Origin: Siphonodentalium dalli
Taxonomy: Eukaryota > Mollusca > Scaphopoda > Gadilida > Siphonodentaliidae
Length of the DNA: 64,000 bases
Direction of reading: 5' to 3'
Assembly (NCBI GenBank): GCA_032622095.1
Contig: CP136064.1
Location: 183,130,209 to 183,194,208, forward strand
Part shown: positions 8,722 to 22,698 of the stretch, in pieces
Layout of the letters: each line of letters begins with the position of its first letter
Numbering within the stretch: the first letter of the stretch is position 1
Made by a program: the position numbers and the translations under genes
The notes under the pieces: model-generated
The model's database searches: none
What the model was told of the DNA's origin: nothing
What the model saw: only the letters and a program-made list of their open reading frames with translations

Positions 8722-9338
8722 GTGTCCTGTTCCGGATAACCTGGCATGTCCGACGCTAATATGACACCACAAAGACAGTACTTTATTTTGGCAGTTATCT
8801 TGGATTGGGATAGGCTGAAATCATTCGGATAATCCCGGAGAATAAGACATCATAAAAGGAAATTAGCATTATTGGTCCGTATTGTGTGGATCATCGGATT
8901 AGGATAGGCCGAACTCATTCGGATAACCATGGCGAATCACTGTATAGTCATGAAAATTTACCCAAAAATCCTGCTATTACAAGAATAGGAGAGATCGACA
9001 CACGAACAAGCCGATTATAGTTTGAATATTATTGCGAATTTAAACAATGAGTAATATGCCACGTGTATTGTCGATAATAACCTTACGCTGTGTATCGAAT
9101 GATTCGGTGATTACTTTCACGACGGGGATGACATGGGGTATAATCTGATGGACTTTGCGTACGTTAAATTTTGCAGGCAATTCGACGTAGAGTGCTCTGA
9201 AAACATGAACATCTTACATACTGTACATGCCTCCCCGTTTACTTTTGGTTGTTATATAAGTGACATTTGTCCGAAATGAGCCTATCTGGCAAGATCTAGT
9301 GTAATAATTCCTGGAATTTCATTGCTATAATAAGCGAT

Positions 9339-9344
<6 letters not shown>

Positions 9345-9428
<84 letters not shown>
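9345..9428. repeat. (AT)42 microsatellite, unit 2
   Basis: Longest of the eight tracts. Confidence 0.97.
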
Positions 9429-9431
<3 letters not shown>

Positions 9432-10296
9432 AAATGTTTTTGCAACAGATAGCCATTTTTGAATAAATTCATGAGAATTGTCCATGAAGTTTTTCCAGCC
9501 GTGTGAACGTAGTCTTATATATGGCAACGAAAATTGGTCAGACAAATACGCGTATACCGACTACAGCCAAGATTAATATATATAGTTGTTTTAGTTTAAC
9601 ATGTTAAAGATGCCCACACGGATTGGACAACGAATGAAGATAAGATACAAGCTATTATATTTTATGTCAGACTTGTGTCTTATACACACTCTCACCAGCG
9701 CGAAATGTGTGCATGGATACACAACGAAACATGCGTCTAACTTCAACCGCCATCTGAAGTGGCACCAACCACCGGACCATGAATCTGGTGTTACGCAAAT
9801 TCTCCTGTAAACGGTATTCAGTTTTCTGCCCAACAGAATTGACGGGTAGTATTTGTTCACAGTAACAGATCGTTGCTCGTGATCAACGAGAAACTCTTTT
9901 ACTTATTATGCCAAGCATTTCATTCGTTAATCGCGATTATAAACATCCATACTTATTATATACTAAATGTTGATAAACCACTCGCAGTGTCGTATCGTGC
10001 ACCAGGTGTGTTGTCAATCATTTTATACACAATTGAGTGGTTCCAATATAATATTTATCTCATCGCATAATAATCTTTGAGGGGTTTACACGCCTGAGCT
10101 GTGTCAGGATGTGGAATGTTTAGACAGACTTACACAGTAAACTACCCTATTGTTAAGCTAGTGTACACCCTGAAGGAATCTGCTCTCTGAAGACAATTAA
10201 TTAAGCAGTTTTCTGCGTAAGTTCGTCTAAACTGTCCACCTCCTGACATAGCCCAGTCGTGGAAACCTCTTAATTCTATTTCAGATAGAGAGGATG

Positions 10297-10637
10297 CACT
10301 CTTATAACTAATGTGTAGAAACGATTACACATCAAATGTGTAAACCCGGTTAATACACATAGCAATGTGTAGTTTTACATACAAATACATTGACCAAGTG
10401 CCGTTCTACACATAATGTGTATATTTTGTTACACACAATTGTGTAAGAACATAGAGCTGTTGTGTATAAATGTGTAAAAATTTACCCATTTATGTGTAAA
10501 AATTGTTACACAATTTGTGTACGAATATGAAACAACACATATACTACACAAATATGTTTAAGATCAAAATTGAATAATGATTGTGTAGCAGGGCTACACA
10601 TTTTGTGTAGAAAACCTACACATTAGTCATAAGAGTG
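10297..10637. mobile_element. TGTGTA element, unit 2
   Basis: Orthologous copy; one base differs near 10534. Confidence 0.7.
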
Positions 10638-11465
10638 TGTGTTACGTTCAAGAATTCCACACGATTCGAGAACTTTTATGTGTCACAGTAGATATATATG
10701 TAAACTAATATGGTTTATTTATTATGCAACATTATGTGCTGTCCGCCACACGCAATATGGCACACAGAAGACGAACCAGTAAGAACTTTGTGGCTCATTG
10801 TTTGATGCATAGTAAATATAATTCTGAATATGCCCACGTTCTGTATCATACGAATCTAACAATGGTCTAGTCACTGCTCATCAAACATCATCCCTCATGA
10901 GGGTTTGCAAAAACATTATAATAATAATACGCTTTATCAGAGCCAGTATCACAAAATAGGAGGGGTGGAATTCGTCATGTGTAGGCATTATCATTACATG
11001 TAAATATAAACGATAAACGTTTTCGCAAAAAAATATATGAGAAAAAAACATTGATAACGCGTCTACTTCACAATTTGCTCACCCCAGTTAAATAGCCAAG
11101 GGTGTGCCCTTTCCAGAGATGCACATCGCGTCCTCGTACATTATGCCATCGCATAGTTATCGCGTTTTTGAAGAAAGCACCCGCATCTCAGTGGGATTTA
11201 CCCTTCGCTCCAGATAAATCTCGCACCAATCTGCCCTGAAAGGCGGACAGCTTTCACGAGTTCCTATCGCGTGAAAGAAATTAGCGTGCAACCAGGCATA
11301 GCCGGTAATTCTCGTCAACATCGGAACGCGGGCTTTTTTTAAACATGCTGCTCGCCGTTGATGGCAGCGTGAGACATGCGATTTGGAGTCCATCCGACCA
11401 TGGGTTGACTTCGCGGGCCAGGAAGGTTTCGCACCTCACCCGGACTTGATGTCATTCAAGTTGAT

Positions 11466-11485
11466 GGGGTGGGGGTGGGGGTGGG
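11466..11485 (+). other. G-quadruplex-type G run, unit 2
   Basis: Same four-run pattern. Confidence 0.75.
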
Positions 11486-12183
11486 CTTCAATGACCTTGA
11501 CCCTAAGATTACCTTGACCTCTGATACTCGACATCATGGCGATTTCAAGGGCTAATTTTGTGAGTTATATATAGCGATGTACGCGCTTATGACAATATGC
11601 AGAGCACAATATGGCTGCCCCTGTTAAAACTGCAGGTCACAGGGAGGCCTCTACATACCTATATTCCTGGGCCTGTAGCCGACGTGGGACCATGATCTCA
11701 ATGTGACCTTGACCTCTAGAAACTAACATCGGGGACGAGTGAAATTGCGCGTAAAACACCGTATATGCTGGGCTATGGCGATTTGGACAAGCGCATTTTA
11801 TAATCATATTACGCTCAACGGTGATTTATCGAAAAAAAAAATAAAAAATGTCCGTATCGCCCAGAATAGTTAGCGTACACGTTATAGCGCGCGTGCGACC
11901 GATTTAATTGCGTGTAACAATGCGCTACCGCAACATTTCAAAATGCTCGCGAATCAGTAGAGTTATCATTTACTGTTATAATAACAAATTTAGTTTATGT
12001 TGAAAATCGACACAATTATTGTGGAAATAAACTGAAGAATACTGGAACTATTGGGCTCTATTCTGCAGATGGATGATTTGTGAAGTTCGCCCGTCCACAC
12101 ATATAAAAAAAATATATATAAAACACGGTATGTATCCAAATCCAATTCTTGGTTCCTTATGGGTACATCATTTAAAATGCTGA

Positions 12184-12292
12184 TTTTTTTGTTTGTTTGT
12201 TAGTTTAAACATATTTTATTGTATCATTTATGTACAAATGGGATTGGGGCACAAGTTATACAACTTAGATAGCCCCTCTCCCCATATAATTA
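12184..12292 (-). mobile_element. Old LINE 3'-end fragment, unit 2
   Basis: LINE copy A is inserted about 20 bp to its right, in the opposite orientation. Confidence 0.8.
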
Positions 12293-12311
12293 CACACGTT
12301 ATTATAACAAC

Positions 12312-12321
12312 AATGTAGATC
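12312..12321 (+). repeat. Target-site duplication, left copy
   Basis: AATGTAGATC. The matching unit 1 sequence at 4206-4215 has a single copy. The exact left edge is ambiguous by a base or two because the other copy abuts the A tail. Confidence 0.9.
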
Positions 12322-14127
12322 AACATACCACGGCCATAGTACAACATACCAGTTAATAGAACTATATCACAACCTGTGCCATAGTCTCGACAACAGCCTC
12401 TATACAAGTGCAGTATTTTTTGATATATCAAAGGCATTCGAGAGAGTATGGCACAGGGGGCTGCTATATAAATTGGAACAATATGGAGTCTCTGGAAATC
12501 TCTTAGAATGGCTAAAAGATTATCTGTTCAATCGCAAACAAAGGGTCTTAGTGAACAACTCCTTCTCAAATTTTGAAGTTATCCCAGCGGGTGTCCCTCA
12601 AGGCTCAATTATTGGCCCTTTCCTATTTTTAGTTTACATAAACGACCTCCCTGATCACATTAATGCAACCACAAGAATGTACGCGGACGATACTTGCCTT
12701 ATGACTACCCATTATGACATCGATATCCTAACCAAGAACATGAACGATGACCTTGAAAGAGTCGCAGACTGGGCAAATAAATGGCTAGTTAAATTTAACC
12801 CAACGAAAACTAGGGCAATTTCCTTTTCCCTTACAAATAACAACGTGACCCCGAATTTAAAATTCGAACAAGAAAATGTATTATTTACAAACTCACACAA
12901 ACATCTTGGACTTGAAATACAATCGAATCTAAACTGGAACACTCATATAAATACAATAGCAAACAAAGCAACATCTCGTCTCTCACAATTAAGAAGACTG
13001 AAGTACGACCTAGACCGAAAGTCGCTTGAAAAAATATACACAGCATATATATTACCAATTATAGACTATGCCGATGTAGTGTGGGGCACAGCAACAGATT
13101 ACTTATTAAAAAAGTTCGATGACATACACAAGGATGCTGCAAGAATAGTAACAGGATTAACGCGTTCCGTAGATATAAATCGCTTGTTTGACGAAGTAGG
13201 ATGGTCAAGGCTTGAAATTCGACGAGAACTCCACGAGTTGCACACCATGTTTAAAATAATAAACAACCAAGTCCCCAATTACCTCACCCTCATGTTGCCA
13301 CCCCGATCAAGACAAGTTGCCAGTAATCGATATGATATGCGCGAACCTGACAAATTCTATTCATACCGTTCGCATACAGAACATTTCAGAAACTCTTATT
13401 TACCTAAAAGTACGTTATCCTGGAATAAACTACCAAAGCCTATTACAAATGTAAGTACTCTTCCTGAATTTAAGATGAATTTGAAATTAATTGACCCGCC
13501 CACGAAACCGCCCCAATTCTTTATTAATGGCCCAAGAAAACTAAGCATTTTACACTGCAGAATTCGCAACTATTGTAGTGAATTAAAATCAGATATGTGC
13601 AACAATTTTATCTCTGATACCTCTAAATGCACATGTGGATACGAAGTCGAAGATGCCTTTCATTATTTCTTTGAGTGCCCCCTGTATGCTACCGAAAGAT
13701 GCGAACTCTTCAATAAGATTGCAGCCCACCAATTTATAATATCTAACATTTCCTCCTTACTCACAGGGATATCATCAGAATCGAATCGACGCAATGAAAT
13801 TCTTTTCCATTTTGTTTATTCATACATTTCATCAACGAAACGTTTTAATTAGGCCCCCTCCGCTAACAAATATAGGCGAGATCCTCCTTTGCGTTACAAA
13901 TGTTGACTACCTCAGATGAAATTTCAAAAGCAGGATAGGACTGACAGCAATCACAACCACACCATACATCACCCTGTATATATGTTATGATGTTCGTCAT
14001 CTACTTTGTATTTGTTAAAATGTATATGGGAGAGAGGCGGACTTAAGTTGTTAAAACTTGTGCCCCGATCCCTTGTGTAATATTATATTACAATAAAATA
14101 TGTTTAAACAAAAAAAAAAAAAAAAAA
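12322..14127 (+). mobile_element. 5'-truncated non-LTR retrotransposon (LINE), copy A
   Basis: This 1806 bp insertion is absent from the other units. It is flanked by the 10 bp direct repeat AATGTAGATC (12312-12321 and 14128-14137), which occurs once in the empty units. It ends in ATGTTTAAAC plus an A run of about 22 nt and carries a reverse-transcriptase ORF. It starts abruptly inside the RT domain, as expected of a 5'-truncated target-primed insertion. The RT sequence, the absence of RNase H and the cysteine-rich C-terminus suggest a jockey/CR1-like clade. The family name is uncertain. Confidence 0.95.
12323..13852 (+). pseudogene. LINE reverse transcriptase, N-terminally truncated
   Basis: The frame is open for 510 codons up to TAG at 13850-13852, from the 5' break of the element, so there is no native start. 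Reverse transcriptases of this type copy LINE RNA at a nicked target. Visible RT blocks: the first catalytic Asp in FFDISKAF (12416-12439), GVPQGS (12590-12607) and YADD (12680-12691). The C-terminal part holds a CxC...H...C cluster (13628 to about 13678) of the zf-RVT kind. The endonuclease, ORF1 and the RT N-terminus are missing. No stop or frameshift lies inside the remaining frame, which suggests a recent insertion. The 3' UTR follows (13853 to about 14110). Confidence 0.92.
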
Positions 14128-14137
14128 AATGTAGATC
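14128..14137 (+). repeat. Target-site duplication, right copy
   Basis: Second AATGTAGATC, directly after the A tail; unit sequence resumes after it. Confidence 0.9.
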
Positions 14138-14609
14138 GAGTGAGACCTCCTATGTGTAATTCCCTCTACCCAATTATGTCCTAATACATAATCTATCAAG
14201 TGGACGCGTCATATATTTACATAGCCCGTCTGTGTTAAACTAAATCCTGTCCAGGGTGATAGGTCAACTGTCAATTTGGTCACTCGTTTGATACCCCAAT
14301 AACACACAGACCGTAACACGGACACGACTTCACAGATTGTTGGCCTAATCTGACATAATCACTTAAAGTGATCAGCAGAATAATTGGGCGTACTTTTCAA
14401 AGTGCAGCCGAATTGCTTCTGAAACCAGTTATTTATATCTATCACGTTAGATATCATTGTTAAGTGCTTTGAACTCTTAAATTTCACTGTCGTTGTGTGC
14501 TGCGTGGGCTAGTCTCAAATTATCGGCAGATTTTTTGAAAATAAATAATAATACACACACGCAGCTCTGTATGGGAACAAATAATCAAAATGTTATATAA
14601 ATATAAATA

Positions 14610-14753
14610 TAAGAAATGAATTAATGGGTGTGCATTATTGGGCGATACGGCGCAGTGGTCGTTGGGGGCACAGTTCGCGGTTCACACAATGTGCCCCAAA
14701 TGACCACAGCGCCGTATCCCACAATAACACACACCCACTACATTCATTTCTTA
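14610..14753. repeat. Foldback hairpin, unit 2
   Basis: 144 bp copy, about 470 bp past the LINE right junction. Confidence 0.85.
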
Positions 14754-15405
14754 GATAACCCTGATGGCAATTTCTTATCGATAGCCATTCAACCAGACGT
14801 TATTCATTCGGGTATTTTTTTCAGGTTGATCATATAGAAGCTTCGTCTGTGCCAGTTGTTTTGGTGTGAAATGAACATAGGACGACACAGTTGGTAAACA
14901 GGTTAATATTATGTCACTCGTTTATCATGCCGTCAGGTACAACTTGTGCGACAACGTTAACCAGTTCACACACTTGAACATTCTATCTATTTATCGGGGT
15001 AACTTTAGCATTCTTAATATGTTTTTGTGGCGTGACAGGTCATTCTCTCACAACGTCTTGGGCTATTCTTGTCGAATGATGCTGATTTGAAAACTTTGGA
15101 GATTAAACACTCTTAAATTATTCTTCTAAGTTTGTCTTTGAACTTTGGAGACATTTGCAAAGGACAAGACTATCCGCATTATTTGACATTTTGAAATTTC
15201 CCCAAAAGACAATCCATTTTGAGAATGCCTGACACGATTTCACCATCTATCAACATTTCCGTTCTGAATATAGCCCTCATCTCCTGAAGTGAGCTGCGTA
15301 GTATATAACATAGGAGACACAAGGATCCAACAGCACAGTGTGGAACAATGGGTCATTGACAAAGTGGTCATGAATTGAAAGTCAGAGTTAGATATGTACA
15401 ATGCA

Positions 15406-15411
15406 TTTATT
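15406..15411 (-). terminator. Polyadenylation signal, copy 2
   Basis: AATAAA at the same distance from the stop as in copy 1. Confidence 0.55.
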
Positions 15412-15860
15412 AAATTTACAATACAGTTGATGACATGATTGTGGTAGATAAAAAGAAACATTTATGCAAACGACCATCGTAGGGTGTCATTGCAGGGTAT
15501 CATGGAGACACATTAGTTAAACACATAGAGCAACGTGTATAGATACCTGAACATTAGAACATGAGCATACATCTACATAACAAATTCCGTTGCCCGGTAT
15601 CTTCGACTAAATATACGTGGAAAACTATACACGTGTATTGGTAATGATGTTGGAGCGTTGATTAACTAAGAAGAGAAATATATTAGAATTGTCTGAACAG
15701 GGACCACCAACGGAAACAGTGAAACAGTCCTGTGCTACTTCTCAGGCGATGCTCCGTCTATCCCGGTGAATATCATCGTGTGAAGACCTTGCATGTCTGT
15801 TCGATGATTTTTGTCATGACATCTCATCGTGAATAGCACTGTTTAGAAGTTATTGGTGAT

Positions 15861-17934
15861 TCAGCACAGACCGCATGTTTCCCTGCATCTCATTTGGATC
15901 CTGACGACTCGATCGCAGAGTCTCCTCAGTTGGTTGCATCTGGCGGCAGAATACGAATCTTCACAGGGAACTGAAACAATTATAGGCGTATAGTAACAAT
16001 TATAACCACGTTGTATTTAAGTTCTTTGTACATGGTTAAAGACACGGTTGGCCTTGGCGGTGGGTATCCTGTGAAAATATCTCCACCCGTCAAAAAACCG
16101 CCACAAACAGAAAGAACATAAAAATGTAGATATACTTTGTCCGTATACAAATAAGAAATATCGCATAAACAGTATGTTATGGTCATATGTTTGACCATTG
16201 TTATGTAAACAAAAGCATAAAAAGTTACTTTTCTGGTGTTTGTTTATATTATGATGGTAAACATAAAGAGCGTTCTTTGTTGGTGAATACCTGATATGGA
16301 ACTAATAAAGAGCGTTTATGCCATTTGTGTGTGATTAGCCAGTAGCATTGTACTGTCTTCTGTAACACAATCAGGCTCTTGCTTAGGTAAAATATATAGT
16401 AGGTCTTTATGATAACATGCTGTTTACGCGATGGTCGTGGTGTATATGAACGAAACTGTATGCGTTTTAATGTTTTTCTGTTTACGGTGTTTGGAACAAA
16501 TATGAATATTTTCGACAATTATGGCCGCACGTGCCTTTAAAATAGAAATCAAAAAGATGTTGTATCTCTTCACTGAACTTTCTTCATAAACTTGGGGCTA
16601 TAAACTATTATTCGTTGGTAAGCGAGAACAGGTAAGGGGAGCCTCGGTCACTGGGAAATAATTTGTTCTATGAATCAGCACAGGAAATGTGGCTATCTTA
16701 CTTTACATAAATTTTGTTTGAAAATATCTTTTAAAAACACTTTAAGTGAAATGCATGCAATTCCAGAATGGTGTTTTTGTGTCTTATTTGTAATGTGGTT
16801 GAAACGTGCATTGAAAAGAAGTTCGATCTAATTTTTTGTTTGTTGTTGCCAGTCCTGTCGAGAAGATATAGCGCATCTTTAAGTAGAAGGCGTCATGTGA
16901 CTTGTCCTTGAACTTTACGAAAAATACCTCCTACTTAAAGCAGCGGCTCGTAATGTTCAGGGTTCAGAACTGAGATGAAACCAAATGATTAATTGCTCCT
17001 GTCAGTGCACGATCGGATCACCAACGACCGAGAGAAACACAGCTTGATATATTATTGCTTATAGATACTACATGTCGCATAAAAGAACTCACTTATGTCG
17101 TATATAATTTATCGTTTCAGAAGAAAACATGGGTCCAGTGTTTGTTCTGCTCGGAACATTCAAGAGCATTCAGTTTCATTATGTTCCTGATATGGCAACA
17201 ATACATAGGGTTTATATCACGTATTGTGAAGAGAGCTCACGAATTGATATGGCTTCGACAAGACACCTGCATTCTAAACCATAACCCACAAAGTCACATA
17301 AGCTATGGGCACACTTAGCATAGTCTCGAGTTTTGTACCGCGTTGATCAGCAAAGCTGACGGGCAAACTTGTTCAACTGATCAGTTGCTAATTGTTCACA
17401 GACATTCGTTGAGTCAAATGACTTTCAGACTTTCAAGTACGCTTTTGTCAGCACCTATTCCCTGATTAAACATGATTAAATTATGAACTTACGTGGTTCC
17501 GCTGTCGTTGTTGTTGGGATCTCAGCGTCGACGCCGAACATAGCTGATCCACTCTGCACGTTCTGTGTTCTCCCTTGAAGACCGTATCTGTACATTAAAT
17601 GTTCGGCTAACCATTTGGATAGTTTGATTCTCTGCGCTTCGCTCATGGGAGTCATGGCTCCCTCATTCGTGTCCGGCCCATGGATGAGATCCGCGAATTG
17701 TATCTGAGTCCTTCTCTTAGCTGTTTCCATTGGTTCATCGTCTCTCTCGGTCGGTACGCCGCCGCCCGTTGTGGTGTCTGATGTGTGTTTTTCGTTTGAA
17801 TTTTCTCTGCGGGATAGTCGTGCATACAGTTGATCCATTTCGTCGGTCGTAACGTAGCTTTGTTCCCCAAATACATCAAGCATTATTATTGAGAAGATCA
17901 CCGAAATGAACGCAACTTTTGTATACATCTGCAT
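15861..17934 (-). CDS. Secreted ShKT-domain protein, array copy 2
   Basis: Coding exons 17934-17493 and 15970-15861; intron 2 is 1522 bp, 11 bp longer than in copy 1 because of the segment near 17293. The translation matches copy 1, including all six cysteines. The LINE at 12322-14127 lies about 1.3 kb beyond its AATAAA, so the gene itself is not interrupted. The next promoter downstream is that of copy 1. Confidence 0.8.
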
Positions 17935-18575
17935 CACAATTATTTCTCTGAAAAATAAAATTTCGAAATGAGTATACTACATGTATCACCAAATCGTGTG
18001 GTATTTCAGTGTTAGTCTTTCAAGAGTATTTAAAGGGTACATATGCCCAAGTATGGCGTGTGCACACATAATTGTTGTGACCCCGGGACGTGACAGATGC
18101 AAAAAAAATAACTATGTTCAATTTGCTAGCTATGGTCAACTTTCTGTCGGATAACATAGCCATACGCAGGCAGATGAATGAAATATTTATATAACCACTT
18201 CGTATAATTTTTTGAAACGACAGGACAAAGCGACAGAGGTTTATCGGGTCTTTTTTTAACTGTACGCACCGTCACGAGAGAGCGCTCTTTATTTCAAGAT
18301 TAAAGTGGGTGATGTCCCTTTAAAATTCCGAACAAATTTTACAGGATGAGAACACTCTTACATGTATTTGTCGATCTAGCATATCCTTCATTTAAAAAAT
18401 AACAACTTTTTGGCTGCTCATGAAAGATGTTCTATTCAGACCGCTCTATGCGGAATGTCTTTTAATTGCTGATAAATATCATCGCATCTGAAACGAATTG
18501 TACATTCAAATACAGGCAAAATTTGCCAGTGTATGGACGTATTCCTGAAGCGTGTATGGTAGAGCATTGACTTAC

Positions 18576-18654
18576 CTTTAGTACCGCGAGGTATGTTCGC
18601 CTGCTGTAAGTATGAATTGTTTGATTTGTTCTTCCAATGTGCACCTTATTTATA
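18576..18654 (-). promoter_or_regulatory. TATA promoter and exon 1, copy 2
   Basis: TATA box at 18654-18647 and donor after 18576. Intron 1 is 18575-17948. Confidence 0.6.
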
Positions 18655-19271
18655 GTGTCCTGTTCCGGATAACCTGGCATGTCCGACGCTAATATGACAC
18701 CACAAAGACAGTACTTTATTTTGGCAGTTATCTTGGATTGGGATAGGCTGAAATCATTCGGATAATCCCGGAGAATAAGACATCATAAAAGGAAATTAGC
18801 ATTATTGGTCCGTATTGTGTGGATCATCGGATTAGGATAGGCCGAACTCATTCGGATAACCATGGCGAATCACTGTATAGTCATGAAAATTTACCCAAAA
18901 ATCCTGCTATTACAAGAATAGGGGAGATCGACACACGAACAAGCCGATTATAGTTTGAATATTATTGCGAATTTAAACAATGAGTAATATGCCACGTGTA
19001 TTGTCGATAATAACCTTACGCTGTGTATCGAATGATTCGGTGATTACTTTCACGACGGGGATGACATGGGGTATAATCTGATGGACTTTGCGTACGTTAA
19101 ATTTTGCAGGCAATTCGACGTAGAGTGCTCTGAAAACATGAACATCTTACATACTGTACATGCCTCCCCGTTTACTTTTGGTTGTTATATAAGTGACATT
19201 TGTCCGAAATGAGCCTATCTGGCAAGATCTAGTGTAATAATTCCTGGAATTTCATTGCTATAATAAGCGAT

Positions 19272-19277
<6 letters not shown>

Positions 19278-19333
<56 letters not shown>
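19278..19333. repeat. (AT)28 microsatellite, unit 3
   Basis: Uninterrupted AT tract. Confidence 0.97.
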
Positions 19334-19336
<3 letters not shown>

Positions 19337-20201
19337 AAATGTTTTTGCAACAGATAGCCATTTTTGAATAAATTCATGAGAATTGTCCATGAAGTTTTTC
19401 CAGCCGTGTGAACGTAGTCTTATATATGGCAACGAAAATTGGTCAGACAAATACGCGTATACCGACTACAGCCAAGATTAATATATATAGTTGTTTTAGT
19501 TTAACATGTTAAAGATGCCCACACGGATTGGACAACGAATGAAGATAAGATACAAGCTATTATATTTTATGTCAGACTTGTGTCTTATACACACTCTCAC
19601 CAGCGCGAAATGTGTGCATGGATACACAACGAAACATGCGTCTAACTTCAACCGCCATCTGAAGTGGCACCAACCACCGGACCATGAATCTGGTGTTACG
19701 CAAATTCTCCTGTAAACGGTATTCAGTTTTCTGCCCAACAGAATTGACGGGTAGTATTTGTTCACAGTAACAGATCGTTGCTCGTGATCAACGAGAAACT
19801 CTTTTACTTATTATGCCAAGCATTTAATTCGTTAATCGCGATTATAAACATCCATACTTATTATATACTAAATGTTGATAAACCACTCGCAGTGTCGTAT
19901 CGTGCACCAGGTGTGTTGTTAATCATTTTATACACAATTGAGTGGTTCCAATATAATATTTATCTCATCGCATAATAATCTTTGAGGGGTTTACACGCCT
20001 GAGCTGTGTCAGGATGTGGAATGTTTAGACAGACTTACACAGTAAACTACCCTATTGTTAAGCTAGTGTACACCCTGAAGGAATCTGCTCTCTGAAGACA
20101 ATTAATTAAGCAGTTTTCTGCGTAAGTTCGTCTAAACTGTCCACCTCCTGACATAGCCCAGTCGTGGAAACCTCTTAATTCTATTTCAGATAGAGAGGAT
20201 G

Positions 20202-20542
20202 CACTCTTATAACTAATGTGTAGAAACGATTACACATCAAATGTGTAAACCCGGTTAATACACATAGCAATGTGTAGTTTTACATACAAATACATTGACC
20301 AAGTGCCGTTCTACACATAATGTGTATATTTTGTTACACACAATTGTGTAAGAACATAGAGCTGTTGTGTATAAATGTGTAAAAATTTACCCATTTATGT
20401 GTAAAAATTGTTACACAATTTGTGTACGAATATGAAACTACACATATACTACACAAATATGTTTAAGATCAAAATTGAATAATGATTGTGTAGCAGGGCT
20501 ACACATTTTGTGTAGAAAACCTACACATTAGTCATAAGAGTG
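20202..20542. mobile_element. TGTGTA element, unit 3
   Basis: Orthologous copy with both terminal repeats. Confidence 0.7.
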
Positions 20543-21370
20543 TGTGTTACGTTCAAGAATTCCACACGATTCGAGAACTTTTATGTGTCACAGTAGATAT
20601 ATATGTAAACTAATATGGTTTATTTATTATGCAACATTATGTGCTGTCCGCCACACGCAATATGGCACACAGAAGACGAACCAGTAAGAACTTTGTGGCT
20701 CATTGTTTGATGCATAGTAAATATAATTCTGAATATGCCCACGTTCTGTATCATACGAATCTAACAATGGTCTAGTCACTGCTCATCAAACATCATCCCT
20801 CATGAGGGTTTGCAAAAACATTATAATAATAATACGCTTTATCAGAGCCAGTATCACAAAATAGGAGGGGTGGAATTCGTCATGTGTAGGCATTATCATT
20901 ACATGTAAATATAAACGATAAACGTTTTCGCAAAAAAATATATGAGAAAAAAACATTGATAACGCGTCTACTTCACAATTTGCTCACCCCAGTTAAATAG
21001 CCAAGGGTGTGCCCTTTCCAGAGATGCACATCGCGTCCTCGTACATTATGCCATCGCATAGTTATCGCGTTTTTGAAGAAAGCACCCGCATCTCAGTGGG
21101 ATTTACCCTTCGCTCCAGATAAATCTCGCACCAATCTGCCCTGAAAGGCGGACAGCTTTCACGAGTTCCTATCGCGTGAAAGAAATTAGCGTGCAACCAG
21201 GCATAGCCGGTAATTCTCGTCAACATCGGAACGCGGGCTTTTTTTAAACATGCTGCTCGCCGTTGATGGCAGCGTGAGACATGCGATTTGGAGTCCATCC
21301 GACCATGGGTTGACTTCGCGGGCCAGGAAGGTTTCGCACCTCACCCGGACTTGATGTCATTCAAGTTGAT

Positions 21371-21390
21371 GGGGTGGGGGTGGGGGTGGG
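21371..21390 (+). other. G-quadruplex-type G run, unit 3
   Basis: Same four-run pattern. Confidence 0.75.
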
Positions 21391-22088
21391 CTTCAATGAC
21401 CTTGACCCTAAGATTACCTTGACCTCTGATACTCGACATCATGGCGATTTCAAGGGCTAATTTTGTGAGTTATATATATCGATGTACGCGCTTATGACAA
21501 TATGCAGAGCACAATATGGCTGCCCCTGTTAAAACTGCAGGTCACAGGGAGGCCTCTACATACCTATATTCCTGGGCCTGTAGCCGACGTGGGACCATGA
21601 TCTCAATGTGACCTTGACCTCTAGAAACTAACATCGGGGACGAGTGAAATTGCGCGTAAAACACCGTATATGCTGGGCTATGGCGATTTGGACAAGCGCA
21701 TTTTATAATCATATTACGCTCAACGGTGATTTATCGAAAAAAAAAAAAAAAAATGTCCGTATCGCCCAGAATAGTTAGCGTACACGTTATAGCGCGCGTG
21801 CGACCGATTTAATTGCGTGTAACAATGCGCTACCGCAACATTTCAAAATGCTCGCGAATCAGTAGAGTTATCATTTACTGTTATAATAACAAATTTAGTT
21901 TATGTTGAAAATCGACACAATTATTGTGGAAATAAACTGAAGAATACTGGAACTATTGGGCTCTATTCTGCAGATGGATGATTTGTGAAGTTCGCCCGTC
22001 CACACATATAAAAAAAATATATATAAAACACGGTATGTATCCAAATCCAATTCTTGGTTCCTTATGGGTACATCATTTAAAATGCTGA

Positions 22089-22197
22089 TTTTTTTGTTTG
22101 TTTGTTAGTTTAAACATATTTTATTGTATCATTTATGTACAAATGGGATTGGGGCACAAGTTATACAACTTAGATAGCCCCTCTCCCCATATAATTA
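22089..22197 (-). mobile_element. Old LINE 3'-end fragment, unit 3
   Basis: Orthologous to the unit 1 fragment. Confidence 0.8.
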
Positions 22198-22698
22198 CAC
22201 ACGTTATTATAACAACAATGTAGATCGAGTGAGACCTCCTATGTGTAATTCCCTCTACCCAATTATGTCCTAATACATAATCTATCAAGTGGACGCGTCA
22301 TATATTTACATAGCCCGTCTGTGTTAAACTAAATCCTGTCCAGGGTGATAGGTCAACTGTCAATTTGGTCACTCGTTTGATACCCCAATAACACACAGAC
22401 CGTAACACGGACACGACTTCACAGATTGTTGGCCTAATCTGACATAATCACTTAAAGTGATCAGCAGAATAATTGGGCGTACTTTTCAAAGTGCAGCCGA
22501 ATTGCTTCTGAAACCAGTTATTTATATCTATCATGTTAGATATCATTGTTAAGTGCTTTGAACTCTTAAATTTCACTGTCGTTGTGTGCTGCGTGGGCTA
22601 GTCTCAAATTATCGGCAGATTTTTTGAAAATAAATAATAATAGACACACGCAGCTCTGTATGGGAACAAATAATCAAAATGTTATATAAATATAAATA

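Larger units (their letters stand above)
8098..18030. repeat. Array unit 2 (9933 bp, LINE-interrupted)
   Basis: Carries the LINE at 12322-14127 and the longest AT repeat (42 dinucleotides). Its A run near 11834 is broken by a T. It has the 11 bp intron segment near 17293 that unit 1 lacks. Confidence 0.95.

Noticed and set aside
12228-12437. Minus-strand ORF over the LINE left junction
   Set aside because: It spans two unrelated sequences joined by the insertion and is antisense to the RT frame.
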